Shown: piece after piece, positions 1-9,445 of the stretch
Layout: each line of letters begins with the position of its first letter
Numbering within the stretch: the first letter of the stretch is position 1
Assembly: GCF_029960785.1 (NCBI RefSeq)
Contig: NZ_JASBQE010000038.1
Location: 1 to 64,000 of the forward strand
Source of the DNA: Polyangium sp. 15x6
Lineage (GTDB): Bacteria; Myxococcota_A; Polyangia; Polyangiales; Polyangiaceae
Reading direction: 5' to 3'
Length of the DNA stretch: 64,000 nucleotides
Notes under the pieces: generated by a model
What the model was told of the DNA's origin: nothing
Database searches by the model: none
What the model saw: the letters and a program-made list of their open reading frames with translations, nothing else
Position numbers and translations under genes: made by a program

Positions 1-474
1 GCCCCTACATCGCCTGATGGCCAATTCACCAAGGACGCGTTTCACATGGATCTTGCGAGCGATACGGTCACCTGTCCGGCTGGGCAGCTCGTCCAAATAC
101 GCCGCCGAAAGGATGGCTCAGGAGTAGCGTCTTTCGGTGCGCGCTGCGGGAAGTGCCCGCTCGCGGCTTCATGCACGAAATCCAAGCAAGGCCGCAACGT
201 CGCGGTGAATCAGCGAGAGCATCTGCTGCAGCACGCGCGCACGGAGCAGAAGAGCCCCGCGTGGCGCGCTGGCTATAAAGCCACGCGCCCGAAGGTCGAG
301 CGCAAGCTCGCACATCTGATGAGGCGAAGGCACGGCGGACGTCGAGTACGCGTACGCGGCACCGAGCGAGTCACGCGCGACTTCACGATGCTCTGCGCCG
401 CGGAGAACCTCCGACGGCTCGCCGCGCTGGGGCTGCGGCACGACAAGCGGTCGAGAACGCGTTGGGCAGTGTGA
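1..474 (+). CDS. IS1182-type DDE transposase, C-terminal part (5' end outside window)
   Basis: The reading frame is open from the first base of the window, so this is the 3' part of a longer gene; the internal ATG at 46 is not a real start. It holds the tail typical of IS1182-family transposases: a short segment ending in TVTCPAG, a Cys pair in RCGKCPLAASC, and a basic helix leading to ERKLAHLMRRRHGGRRVRVRG, where the catalytic Glu of the DDE triad is expected. The family protein is usually about 450-550 residues, so roughly two thirds lies upstream. The frame ends at a clean stop followed by a GC-rich stretch. Family assignment is from recognised motifs; whether the full element is intact cannot be judged. 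Confidence 0.75.
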   Translation, partial: APTSPDGQFTKDAFHMDLASDTVTCPAGQLVQIRRRKDGSGVASFGARCGKCPLAASCTKSKQGRNVAVNQREHLLQHARTEQKSPAWRAGYKATRPKVERKLAHLMRRRHGGRRVRVRGTERVTRDFTMLCAAENLRRLAALGLRHDKRSRTRWAV

Positions 475-652
475 CCGGGGGCGGGGGGCGCCCCGCACAC
501 CCGCCCCCCGCCACGGAAGACCAGAAGACGATCCAAACCATTATCAGCCGTCAGGCGACCTGTCCGATATGCACCCTGGCGGCCATGGGAACACGAGCGG
601 CCACGACCTCTTCGACGGGCTCGCGATCGACACCAGCCACCTAGGACGCCTG

Positions 653-2500
653 CTAGGCGTCACCGGGCGGAAGCGCGCGCGCGTGCTCGGCGCCTCCCGG
701 GAGCATCGGGCGAGCAGGGCGGCGCGGATCGTCGCTCGCATGGTCGAGCGTTGCGGGATCGGGTAGGCGTCCCTCCGCACACCGGACGGCCATCGTCGCG
801 GCATCGCTCCATTCGATTGCGATCCCCTCCGGACCGATCTTGATCCCGTCGAGCATCGCCGCGAGCGTAGCGCGCCGAGCAGGGACGCCCATCGTCTCCC
901 ATTGCGCCACGATCGAGCGCAACCACGAGAGCGCCCCCTTTCGATTCTCGACCGTATCGGCCGAAGCTTCCGCGGATAGCGCCCGCTCTTCCGCATCGAT
1001 CGCGGCAAGCTCTCGCTCGATGCGCGCCGCTTCCGCCCGGATCACCTCCATGGACCATTGACCCGAGGAGACCATGGAAACGAGATTGCTGCGCGCCGTC
1101 ACGAGCTTGGCCCGCTGCGCCCTAAAATTCGGCGCGTGGGGGGACGGCGGAGGGGCTTTCGACAGTTGACCGTCTAGCGCTTTGAAGTGACGCGCCGCGA
1201 GTTTTTCGATCTTCGGGTCGATCTCGCCCTGCCGATTCCAGGGCGCTCCCTGGCAACGCTCCCGTGTCCCGTGTTTCAACTCGGGAGCGTATCGCTTCCG
1301 GCACACGTAGTAGCCCGCATGCTTGTTTTTCTCGCTAGCAGGGTGCGACGTGATCATCGATCCGCAAAGGGAGCACCGGGCGAGCCCTCGGATCAACCAT
1401 TGCGCCGTGATCGTCGTCGTGCTCGCCTTGCGTCCGTAGTTACGGCGCCCCGACAGTGCATGCTGCGCCGCGTGCCACATTTGCAGCGTAACGATCGGCT
1501 CGTGTGCATCGACCCATTCCGCGGGCTTCTGCGTCAGTTGACGGTTTTTGTCGGGCCTTACCGGAGTCGTCGCAATCTGCCCGGCGTACATGCGGTTTTT
1601 GAGCAACGCCAGGATCCACCGGGAGCGGAAGGCGGAGAGGCCCGGATAGGTGGTCTGACAGTGTCGCGCTATGTCATTCGCGCTATGCCCTGCAATGCAC
1701 ATGTCGAACATTTGGCGCACGATCGGCGCCTTGACCGGATCGATCTCCAATCGGCGCGGCTTGTCGTGAACGTCCGCTCCCTTGGCCCGCACGTACCCGA
1801 ACGGGGGCTGTCCCTCTACGAATTTCCCGAGGGACCGGAGCCGCTTTCGATTGCCTTCCGTGCGATCACGGATGCGGGCCCGCTCCATCTGTGCGATCGA
1901 CGCCCACAGGGCCATCTGCGTTTCCCCCTCGGGGGTAGAGGCGTCGAAGCGTTCGGCGAGAGACAGGAAGCGCGCCCCCCGCTTGATGATGTCGCGCACG
2001 GCGGAGATCGTGAAGACGATGTCACGGGAGAACCGATCGAGCTTGGCCACGATCACGAGATCCCCCGGGCGGACTGCCTTTAGCAGGGTGGCGATCTTCT
2101 CTCGCTTCTCTTGTGACTCGACGCCGCCCGATTCCGTTTCCTCAAAGTCAATCGGATCGGGGAGGCGCGCATACTGGCAGTAACGCCGGATCTCTTCGTC
2201 CTGCGCGTCGAGCGACGTGCCGGATCGCATCTGCTCCATGGTGGACACGCGCCGATAGGCAAGGACTCGCGACGTCCCTGCGTGCGGACCGTTGACCGCG
2301 AAAACACGCTTGACCGCGGAAGGATCTTCGATCGTGGGCCCTGCGTTCACGACGACCGCGGGCGCATGGGGCGCGGCATCGAAGAAAGAGACTTCGCCCG
2401 GGGGGCTCACATGCGCGCCCTTCTGCGCCGTGCCGCGCGCCTTGCCGCCCTTGCTACCCTTGCCGCCCATGCCGGGCATGATGCCGTTCCTGGGATCCAT
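653..2500 (-). CDS. Large serine recombinase (resolvase + recombinase + zinc ribbon domains)
   Basis: 615 residues. It catalyses site-specific DNA strand exchange through a serine nucleophile. After an unusual 75-residue Gly/Lys/Pro-rich leader comes the resolvase domain: VLAYRRVSTMEQ near residues 79-90, with Ser86 as the predicted nucleophile, then AKLDRFSRD and QMERARIRDRTEG. The recombinase domain follows (RLEIDPVKAPIVRQMFDM to LLKNRMYAGQ), then a zinc ribbon (CSLCGSMITSH, later Cys residues at YYVCRKR and ERCQG), and a C-terminal coiled-coil-like region. Length and order fit phage or ICE-type large serine integrases. It sits next to the IS1182 fragment in a gene-poor, repeat-rich stretch, consistent with a mobile element, but no att core was identified. 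The leader may be over-called; internal starts are possible. Confidence 0.9.
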   Translation of the reverse strand: MDPRNGIMPGMGGKGSKGGKARGTAQKGAHVSPPGEVSFFDAAPHAPAVVVNAGPTIEDPSAVKRVFAVNGPHAGTSRVLAYRRVSTMEQMRSGTSLDAQDEEIRRYCQYARLPDPIDFEETESGGVESQEKREKIATLLKAVRPGDLVIVAKLDRFSRDIVFTISAVRDIIKRGARFLSLAERFDASTPEGETQMALWASIAQMERARIRDRTEGNRKRLRSLGKFVEGQPPFGYVRAKGADVHDKPRRLEIDPVKAPIVRQMFDMCIAGHSANDIARHCQTTYPGLSAFRSRWILALLKNRMYAGQIATTPVRPDKNRQLTQKPAEWVDAHEPIVTLQMWHAAQHALSGRRNYGRKASTTTITAQWLIRGLARCSLCGSMITSHPASEKNKHAGYYVCRKRYAPELKHGTRERCQGAPWNRQGEIDPKIEKLAARHFKALDGQLSKAPPPSPHAPNFRAQRAKLVTARSNLVSMVSSGQWSMEVIRAEAARIERELAAIDAEERALSAEASADTVENRKGALSWLRSIVAQWETMGVPARRATLAAMLDGIKIGPEGIAIEWSDAATMAVRCAEGRLPDPATLDHASDDPRRPARPMLPGGAEHARALPPGDA

Positions 2501-2937
2501 GGTCGAGACCTCTCTAACGGACAGGCTCGACTACTGAACAAGCGATCAGCTAAAGTGCCGGGCCGCGCGTCGCTCTCAGAGTCGCACAAGTTGTTGTAAT
2601 CATTGAAGTAGCGGCCTGGTACGTACGTAGCAAATGGATCCCTGATCGGAGGCGGAGGCGGAGGCGGAGGCGGAGGCGGAGGCGGAGGCGCGTGCGCGTG
2701 CGTTTGGGCGTGCGCGTGCGCGTGCGTTTGGGGAACGGTATGCAGGGGTTCCGCTCGGGGACGGCGATCGTACCGTCGTGCTCGGCCTCTTCAAGGCCAA
2801 GCCGTGCTCGCCATCCTCGCCACGCTTCGCGTGGCTCCGGGTGGCTCCGCGCGGTGCTGCGCAGCCTTGAAGAGGCCTCCGCGCGACGCTGTGGGACGGG
2901 GGTCCCGGCGAAAGGGTCGTCGGGCGGAGGAGTCATC
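2501..2937. other. Non-coding stretch with simple-sequence tracts
   Basis: No convincing gene. The left part (2600-2646) contains a GGTAC...AAT.GATCCCT motif that resembles the heads of the dispersed elements at 50.8, 53.2 and 54.5 kb. It is followed by a CGGAGG tandem tract and then a CGTGCG/TTTGGG-rich tract. The region ends in a good Shine-Dalgarno sequence (GGAGGAG) for the four-helix-bundle fragment at 2938. Confidence 0.5.
2647..2734. repeat. CGGAGG hexanucleotide tract followed by GCGTGC-rich repeats
   Basis: CGGAGG is repeated about seven times in perfect tandem at 2647-2690, then alternating cgtgcg and tttggg words run to about 2734. The purine/pyrimidine strand asymmetry matches the CTTCCG tracts of the dispersed element elsewhere in the window, in the opposite orientation. 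Confidence 0.85.
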
Positions 2938-3186
2938 ATGCTGAAGATCTACGAAGTCGTTTTGGCCATGGCGGGGGACGCGGCAAGTATTGCAGAGCGG
3001 ATTGAGCGAAAGGATTCGGATCTGGCGCGGCAGATGCGCAGGGCCATGCACAGCGTCGCGTTGAACGCGGCAGAAGCGGTGGGAAGCTCTCGCCTAAAGA
3101 ACGCCAACGTTTCGAAACAGCTCACGTTTCCGTCTGCGTTGACGTCACGAATGGCATCATCGTTGACCTTTCGCCAAACGCACTGA
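2938..3186 (+). pseudogene. Four-helix-bundle (S23/IVP-like) protein, N-terminal half only
   Basis: The first 51 residues (MLKIYEVVLAMAGD to ALNAAEAVGSS) match the start of the four-helix-bundle family first known from 23S rRNA intervening sequences and including Avd of diversity-generating retroelements. The start has a strong ribosome site (GGAGGAG, 6 bp upstream). After residue 51 the frame runs into unrelated sequence and stops at residue 82, whereas family members are about 115-130 residues. The missing C-terminal half has a counterpart at 8428-8634. The two partly overlap in the family alignment and differ there, so they are probably remnants of two copies, not one gene split by an insertion. 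The role of these proteins is unknown. Confidence 0.7.
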
Positions 3187-3341
3187 CTGGGGCACTGCCC
3201 GCTTGACACCATCAAGCTCCACGCCGCGCGCGGCTGTCCAGAACCGTAATTTTGATTGACAGCAGAACTTACATGTATCCAGATCTCGGCAAGATCTGAC
3301 GCCAGCAACCTGGCTGGCCAACATTCTGCGAGGGAGTCTTC

Positions 3342-6300
3342 ATGTCCAAGGCTTCAAGGCGAACACCCTGCTCCCACGGGTCCAGGGTTCGTTCGCGGCC
3401 GCGCACAGGACGCGCGGCCTTGTGCTCCGCACTGATAGGCGCCTTGCTCGGGTGTACGAACGAGCAGCAGCCCGAGAACGGCGCACAGAGGGCTTCGACG
3501 CCCCCGAGCCACGCTCCTGCCCCGGTGCCCGCCGCGGGGCAGCTCGGGCTCGGCGACGTCATGCGGCGCGTGCACTTCGCGTTTCGCCCCGAAGGCGATT
3601 CGTTTCGTGGGGGCCACACGACGTATGCCGTACGCGCGGATGCGCGCTCGTTCGAGGTCGCGCCGTACCAACCCGCGGGGGAGGAGCCGGGGCGCGATGC
3701 GGTGAAAGGCGCCGCCTTCGTTGCCACGCTGGCGTCGATCGATCGCGGCGGCGTCTCTGCGTTAGGCGGAGGCGACACGCGGGCGGACCTTGATCCGAGC
3801 TCGCGCGTCGCCATCATGCACGGCGACGTGGTCGAGCACCTCGAAAATACCGAGCAGGGCGTCGAGCAGAGCTTTTCGTTCGCTGCGAAGCCCGAGGGCC
3901 GCGGGGATCTCGTGGTTCGGATTGCGGTCTCCGGGGAGATCTTTACGAAGGAGAACGAGGCCGGGCTTCACTTCGTGGATCCGGCGACGGGCCTCGGCGT
4001 ACGTTATGGCGTCGCGACGTGGATCGACGGGCGCGGGCAGAAGACCGCGGTGCCCGTCGACTTCGAGGAGGGGCACATCGTCTTGCGTGTGCCGGAGCGC
4101 GCGCTCGAGGAGAGCGCTTTCCCGGCCGTCCTGGATCCCGTGATCGGGCCCGAGTTCGGCATCGACCAGCCGATCTACGTGCCCGCGTACTACGGGCAGA
4201 CGGACCCGGCCGTCGCCTATGGCAATGGGCAGTATCTAGTCGTCTGGGAAGACGGACGCACGGCCGGCTCCGCGGAGCGTGACATTTATGGCGCGCGCGT
4301 CACGAGCGCGGGAGTCGTCCTCGATCAGACGGGCATCCTGATCTCGGCGGGGGCCAACGAGCAGGAAGCACCCGATCTCGCTTTCGACGGCACCAACTGG
4401 ATGGTGACGTGGACCGACAAGCGGATCTTCTCGAGCGGCGACATCTATGCCGCGCGTGTCAGCGGCAGCGGCACCGTGCTCGAACCCAATGGGAGGCAAA
4501 TCTCATCTGGCGGCGCCACGCATGGACCGTCGGCCATCTCGTTCGACGGAACGAAGTACTTCATCGTATACAAGAAAAACACCGGCGTCTACGGGCGCTT
4601 CGCGTCGCCCGCAGGTACGCTACAGCCTGAGGTCACCATCCAGAACTCCGGGGTGTACCTGGCCGACAGCGATGTCGACGTCGCATTCAACGGGTTGAAC
4701 TACCTCGTCGTCAGCGACTCGAAGACCAACAACGGCGGCTACTACGTCCGCGGCCACCGAGTGACGCCCGCGGGGGCCGTGCTCGGGACGGAAGACCTCT
4801 GCTCGGACTTCCAGTCCACCGAACCGTGCAATGCCGATCGTATGGAAGTCTCCTCCGACGGCACGAACTGGTTCGCCGTGTGGTCGGGCAAAGGCATGAT
4901 GGGTCAGCGTGTCACCAACTCCGGCGTGCTGCTCGACGGTATGGATGGCAAATCCCTTGGGCTCACGGGAGCCGTCGGCAGCGTCGTCTACGCAGGCGGC
5001 GTGTACAACGTCTTCGCCATTTTCGGCTTCGATGTTCGTGGCGCGCAATTCGACTCGCTCGGGAACATGACGACCCCGTGGGCCGCGCTCATCGGGGAGG
5101 CCGGAGGCTCGAGGCACGCCGCCTCCGCGGCGCACGACGGGACGAACATCTTCCTCGTCTTCGAGGACACCCGCGGCTCGAGCGAGTCCTCGGGCAACGA
5201 TATCTTCGGGCTGCGCCTCTCGAACGCGCTCGCCAAGCTCGATCCGGCGAGCCAGCGCATCACCCAGACGGCGCACACGCAGATGCGCCCCGCCGTCGCC
5301 TACAACGGGACGGACTACCTCGCCGTCTGGGAGGACATGCGCCATTCGTCGAGCTCGCGCGACGTCTTCGGGGCGCGGCTGAACTCCGACGGGGCGGTGC
5401 TCGATCCGAATGGCATTGAAATTGCGATGGCCGCAAGCCAACAGGGCGCACCCAGCGTCGCCGCGCTCGGTACCGATTGGCTGGTCGCCTGGCAAGACAG
5501 TCGCAATCTCGGGACCGACGACGTCTACGCCGCGCGGGTCAGCGGATCCGGGACCGTGTCGGACCCGCAGGGGATCCCGATCGTCACCGGCGCGGGCTTT
5601 CAGCGGGCCCCCGTCGTCTCGTCCGACGGCACGAACTGGCTCGTCGCCTGGCAGGACACCGTCACCCTCCAGATCTGGGCGAGCCGCGTCTCCCAGGCCG
5701 GGGCGGTGCTCGATCCGTCGGGCATTCAGATCTCGTCGAGCGGCGGGACGACGCCCGCTGTCGCGTACAACGGCACGAACTACCTTATCGCGTGGACGAG
5801 GCCCGGGGCGGGCGACGACGTCGTCGCTGCGCGGATGACGCCCGCCGGGACGGTGCTCGACACGGGAAACCTCGTCGTCCCTCTCGGGGTCACGGCGACA
5901 CGGGAGACGACCCCTTCCGTCGCCTCGAACGGCACGGATTGGCTCGTCACCTGGGAGAACGGCTACGACGCCAACGTCCGCGGCGCGCGCGTGAACAACG
6001 ACGGCACGATGCTCGATCCGACGGGGATCGACATCTCGACCGCGGCGAACCGGCAAGCGGCGTCCCGCGCAGCCTGGGACGGCGCGCAATACTGGGTCGT
6101 CTGGCAAGACGAGCGCGCCGTGAGCGGGCGGCAGGATCTTTATGGCGCGCGGATCACGCCCGGCGGCGTGGTGATGGATCCGACAGGCCTCGTCATCGCC
6201 AATGCTCAGAATCGAAATGAGCTGAGTCCCTCCATCGCCGCGGGGCCGTTCAAAGAGACGCTCCTCGTCTACCAGCGCTTCGAGCCCGCACAGCCCATCG

Positions 6301-8009
6301 GAACCACCCGGACATTCGCCCGCTTCGTCACGGATCCGACGCTCAGCGTGAATGGGGACCCCTGCCAATCGGGCGCCCTGTGCGCGAGCGGCTCGTGCGT
6401 CGACGGCGTCTGCTGCGACACGGCCTGCAGCGGCTCCTGCGTGGCCTGCACGGCGGCGAAGAAGGGCGCGGGCGTCGACGGCGAATGTGGTCCCGTCGCG
6501 ATGGGCGGCGATCCGGACGACGAGTGCGCGGATCAGGGAGCGAGCACCTGCGGGACGACCGGGAGCTGCAATGGCGCGGGCGCGTGCCAGATGTACGCCC
6601 AGGGCACGTCTTGCGGAGCGGTCTGCGTGAGTGGCGCAGCGCAGCCGAATGCGTGCAACGGTATAGGCACGTGCGTGGCCGCGGGTGCGTCCGCGAACTG
6701 CGCGCCGTACGCCTGCGTGGACGGAGCATGCAACACGACCTGCGCTGCGGATGCCGATTGCGCGGCGGGCAACGTGTGCATCGGAGGCGTATGCGGGAAG
6801 CTCGGAGCGAACGGCGCCGCGTGCGCGAGCGACGTCTGGTGCCAGTCGGACGCTTGCGTCGACGGTGTCTGCTGCGACACGGCCTGCGCCGGCCTCTGCG
6901 AGGCCTGCACCGCAGCTAAGAAGGGCGCCGGCGCCGACGGCGTGTGCGGGCCCATCGCGAGCGGGACGGATCCCGAGAACGAATGCGCGTTCGAAGCAGC
7001 CGAGAGCTGCGGGCAGAACGGCCAATGCAACGGCGCAGGGGCCTGCCAGCTCCATCAGCAGGGGACGTCCTGTGGGGCCTCGCTTTGCCAGGGGACCGTC
7101 GTAAAGGGTCAGATTTGCGATGGCACGGGTCAATGCGTGACCGATCCCGCAGGAATGGATTGCGCGCCATACGTCTGCTCGGCGGGGTCGTGCAAGAATC
7201 CGTGCACGAACGACAACGAGTGCCTGTCCGGCAATATTTGCATCAACGGAGTATGCAAGCCCCCGGGGATGCCCGGAATTGCTTGCTCGTCCGGATTCGA
7301 ATGCAGTTCGGGCTTCTGTGTCGACGACGTCTGCTGCGAGACGGCCTGCACTGGATCCTGCGAGGCCTGCTCGGCCGCCAAGAAAGGCCAGGGGGCAGAC
7401 GGGCAGTGCGAGCCCATCAAGATGGGCACGGATCCCGACGACGAGTGCGCGGCGCAGCCGCCTTCGACCTGCGGGCTCGACGGTCAATGCAACGGGTCCG
7501 GGGAGTGTTCGTTGTATGCGGCGGGTACGGAGTGCGCGGCAGCATCCTGTACGGACACCACTCAGGTGAACGCTTCGAAATGCGACGGGAGCGGCACGTG
7601 CGTCGAGGGTACGCAGGTGAACTGCGTGGAAGGATACGCGTGCGTCGCGGGCAAGTGTGCCACGAGCTGCACGGACGACACGGCTTGCGCCCCCAGCTAC
7701 GTATGCAATGTCTCGATGAAGTGGTGTGAGTCTTCGGTCCAGAGCGGCTCGGGGAGTGGCTCCGGTGCCGGCGGCTCCGATCCTGGTGCAGGCGGCTCCG
7801 GGGGCGTCGGCGGCGTCTCTCCTGGCTCCGGTGGGAGCGATTCCGCAGGCGATGAAGGTTGCGGATGCCGGGTCGCAGGTACGCTTCGCGTTACGTCCTT
7901 CGCGTCGAGAGCGCTGATTGCATTGGCACTGGGCATCGCTTTGCGCCGTCGTTCCCGTGGGTCACGCGCGGGTTCATCCAAGGCCGGCACGGACACCGCT
8001 CTTCGGTAA
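3342..8009 (+). CDS. MYXO-CTERM surface protein with beta-propeller-like repeats and three Cys-rich modules
   Basis: 1555 residues, exported. The N-terminus has a lipobox-like stretch ending ALLGC (near residue 38). The middle, about residues 270-990, is a series of roughly 60-residue repeats of the form NGT.(Y/W)LV.W.D, each followed by VLDP.GI.I, likely blades of a propeller-type fold. Three homologous cysteine modules follow (about 1005, 1165 and 1320), each carrying CVDGVCCDTAC or a close variant, then CTAAKKG and DP..EC. A Gly/Ser-rich linker leads to a MYXO-CTERM-type tail: CGC, a hydrophobic helix (ALIALALGIAL) and RRRSRGSR, the signal for sorting and processing at the myxobacterial cell surface. 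The start is an ATG after gagggagtctt. Ligand and function are not evident. Confidence 0.9.
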   Translation: MSKASRRTPCSHGSRVRSRPRTGRAALCSALIGALLGCTNEQQPENGAQRASTPPSHAPAPVPAAGQLGLGDVMRRVHFAFRPEGDSFRGGHTTYAVRADARSFEVAPYQPAGEEPGRDAVKGAAFVATLASIDRGGVSALGGGDTRADLDPSSRVAIMHGDVVEHLENTEQGVEQSFSFAAKPEGRGDLVVRIAVSGEIFTKENEAGLHFVDPATGLGVRYGVATWIDGRGQKTAVPVDFEEGHIVLRVPERALEESAFPAVLDPVIGPEFGIDQPIYVPAYYGQTDPAVAYGNGQYLVVWEDGRTAGSAERDIYGARVTSAGVVLDQTGILISAGANEQEAPDLAFDGTNWMVTWTDKRIFSSGDIYAARVSGSGTVLEPNGRQISSGGATHGPSAISFDGTKYFIVYKKNTGVYGRFASPAGTLQPEVTIQNSGVYLADSDVDVAFNGLNYLVVSDSKTNNGGYYVRGHRVTPAGAVLGTEDLCSDFQSTEPCNADRMEVSSDGTNWFAVWSGKGMMGQRVTNSGVLLDGMDGKSLGLTGAVGSVVYAGGVYNVFAIFGFDVRGAQFDSLGNMTTPWAALIGEAGGSRHAASAAHDGTNIFLVFEDTRGSSESSGNDIFGLRLSNALAKLDPASQRITQTAHTQMRPAVAYNGTDYLAVWEDMRHSSSSRDVFGARLNSDGAVLDPNGIEIAMAASQQGAPSVAALGTDWLVAWQDSRNLGTDDVYAARVSGSGTVSDPQGIPIVTGAGFQRAPVVSSDGTNWLVAWQDTVTLQIWASRVSQAGAVLDPSGIQISSSGGTTPAVAYNGTNYLIAWTRPGAGDDVVAARMTPAGTVLDTGNLVVPLGVTATRETTPSVASNGTDWLVTWENGYDANVRGARVNNDGTMLDPTGIDISTAANRQAASRAAWDGAQYWVVWQDERAVSGRQDLYGARITPGGVVMDPTGLVIANAQNRNELSPSIAAGPFKETLLVYQRFEPAQPIGTTRTFARFVTDPTLSVNGDPCQSGALCASGSCVDGVCCDTACSGSCVACTAAKKGAGVDGECGPVAMGGDPDDECADQGASTCGTTGSCNGAGACQMYAQGTSCGAVCVSGAAQPNACNGIGTCVAAGASANCAPYACVDGACNTTCAADADCAAGNVCIGGVCGKLGANGAACASDVWCQSDACVDGVCCDTACAGLCEACTAAKKGAGADGVCGPIASGTDPENECAFEAAESCGQNGQCNGAGACQLHQQGTSCGASLCQGTVVKGQICDGTGQCVTDPAGMDCAPYVCSAGSCKNPCTNDNECLSGNICINGVCKPPGMPGIACSSGFECSSGFCVDDVCCETACTGSCEACSAAKKGQGADGQCEPIKMGTDPDDECAAQPPSTCGLDGQCNGSGECSLYAAGTECAAASCTDTTQVNASKCDGSGTCVEGTQVNCVEGYACVAGKCATSCTDDTACAPSYVCNVSMKWCESSVQSGSGSGSGAGGSDPGAGGSGGVGGVSPGSGGSDSAGDEGCGCRVAGTLRVTSFASRALIALALGIALRRRSRGSRAGSSKAGTDTALR

Positions 8010-8057
8010 CTCTCACGTCCCCCTCACGTCCAGCTCGGCTGGCGTTCTGATGCTCGG

Positions 8058-8396
8058 TCAATCCTTCCTGCTACGACGCCTCTCATAATGCCCCCGAAGA
8101 TACGGCGGGATCCCGGTAGTGTGGTGCCGCGGCAGCACGCGGATCCGCTTCCCGCATCCGCACCGGCACACATGCCGCCCTTTCGCGTTCTCCGCTGCTG
8201 CCCACGCTGAACACACCTCCGGCTGATGCCACCGGATGAACCGCGGGATCCCGACGCAGTGGTGCCACGGCTTCACCACGACCCGCCCTCCGCACCCGCA
8301 GGCGCACGTGTGCCCTTTCACGTTCTCGGCCGCCGCCCACGCCTCTGCCGCGCCCGCGGGGGTCCGGCGCATGGGCAATTTCACGGTTCCTGCCAT
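8058..8396 (-). CDS. Small protein with duplicated CxCGCG...HH...GIP motif
   Basis: 112 residues from the ATG at 8396; the frame is open further upstream but that part is low-complexity. The protein contains two tandem copies of one motif of about 40 residues: AWAAAEN.KG, then C.CGCG, then P.HH..GIP and a closing His. The Cys and His spacing suggests that each copy binds a metal, like small zinc or HNH-type DNA-binding modules, but no family could be named. It lies on the opposite strand to, and just before, the C-terminal four-helix-bundle remnant. Function unknown. Confidence 0.6.
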   Translation of the reverse strand: MAGTVKLPMRRTPAGAAEAWAAAENVKGHTCACGCGGRVVVKPWHHCVGIPRFIRWHQPEVCSAWAAAENAKGRHVCRCGCGKRIRVLPRHHTTGIPPYLRGHYERRRSRKD

Positions 8397-8427
8397 CACC
8401 AGGGGCGGTGTCGCCGTTTGGTGAAAG

Positions 8428-8634
8428 GTTAACATTGCCGAAGGCATGGGCAACCACGCCGGAAACAAGCGGCAGCGCTACTCCTCCGCCCTCGGGTCGG
8501 CCAGGGAGGTGCTGGCCTGCGTCCAGGTCGCCCAGGCCATGCGCTATATCGGCACCGTCGATGCAAAGGTCCTCGACCGAATGGACCACGTCATCGCCAC
8601 CCTCACCCGCCTCGTCTACCGCCGCGCATCGTAA
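8428..8634 (+). pseudogene. Four-helix-bundle (S23/IVP-like) protein, C-terminal half only
   Basis: From VNIAEGMGNHAGNKRQRY through ALGSAREVLACVQVAQAM to DRMDHVIATLTRLVYRR this is the second half of a four-helix-bundle protein. The frame is closed by a stop at 8422-8424, just upstream of the conserved part, so no N-terminal half is present. The ATG at 8446 lies inside the conserved region and is unlikely to be an original start. The matching N-terminal half is at 2938-3090, 5.3 kb away. Confidence 0.75.
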
Positions 8635-8650
8635 GGGAAAGCCTCCCTCG

Positions 8651-8675
8651 CCCCTCTCCCGGGACGGGAGAGGGG
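8651..8675. repeat. Palindromic REP-like hairpin
   Basis: A perfect 10-bp inverted repeat (CCCCTCTCCC / GGGAGAGGGG) with a 5-base loop, followed by a GGGGTGAGGG run. It lies right after the four-helix-bundle remnant. The form is that of a short interspersed palindromic repeat; a terminator is less likely because no T-run follows. Confidence 0.6.
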
Positions 8676-8830
8676 TTGGGGGTGAGGGAATTCCCCCGGG
8701 ACGAACCAATCTCACTTTTTATCGTTGAGTTCCGCCCCGATTCGTGGGACAAAACAAGCGACGCCGGCCGGTGAAGCAACACCGACCAGCGTCTGACCCA
8801 CAACCCCGCACTGACCGGAGTCATGAGCTA

Positions 8831-9352
8831 ATGACAACGCTACTCGTCCATCCGCCGCCGGCAAACTTTTCGGCATCGCACGCCTTGCTCGGCCGCCTCT
8901 ACCTCGAACACCGCGCTTTCCTGCGCCGCCTTCTTCTTGTCCAGGCCGTCCCTCTCTGCGACGTGGAGGATGTCCTGCAAGAGGTCTTCATCACGGTATG
9001 GCGTCGCCTCTCGTGCCTGATCACGCCGGAGCAGGCTCGCCCGTGGCTCGCGCTGATCGGGCTCAACCATGCGCGCAATCACCGCCGGCTCGTGCGACGC
9101 GAGCGTGAGGTGCTCGTTGGATTCGCGGAGGATCTGACCTCGGCGGAGACCCTGCTACACGCGATGTACGGCATGTTCCGGCTGAAGCGATTCCTGGAAA
9201 AGCTCAGCTCCCGCCTGCGCGCTGCGGTCCTCCCCTTCCTGGAGGGCCAATCAATACCGGAGATTGCAGCCTCGCTCGGCATCAAGCCGAAGGCCGTCGA
9301 TGGTCGCCTGCATCTCGCCCGAAAGCGGTTGGAGATGCTCGCGCCCGCGTAA
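8831..9352 (+). CDS. ECF-like RNA polymerase sigma factor
   Basis: 173 residues from the ATG at 8831, chosen over an upstream GTG because a GGAG lies about 12 bp before it and the extra N-terminus is unlike the family. Region 2 is visible (YLEHRAFLRRLLL, then DVEDVLQEVFITVWRRL) and region 4 near the C-terminus (EGQSIPEIAASLGIKPKAV, then GRLHLARKRL), with a short linker and no region 3, as in extracytoplasmic-function sigma factors. No anti-sigma factor or membrane partner lies next to it, so its trigger cannot be read from context. Confidence 0.85.
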   Translation: MTTLLVHPPPANFSASHALLGRLYLEHRAFLRRLLLVQAVPLCDVEDVLQEVFITVWRRLSCLITPEQARPWLALIGLNHARNHRRLVRREREVLVGFAEDLTSAETLLHAMYGMFRLKRFLEKLSSRLRAAVLPFLEGQSIPEIAASLGIKPKAVDGRLHLARKRLEMLAPA

Positions 9353-9445
9353 GTCCCGCTCCCGCTTTGCGACGAGGTAGGTCCATCGGTGGGAGCTCGA
9401 GCCTTCATTTGGGGAGACGAGTCACCGCAAAAAAGGGTTGTCCCG

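Noticed and set aside
4620-7487. Minus-strand frame of 955 codons inside the MYXO-CTERM gene
   Set aside because: Antisense artefact of high GC content; the plus-strand frame has repeated motifs, cysteine modules and a sorting signal.
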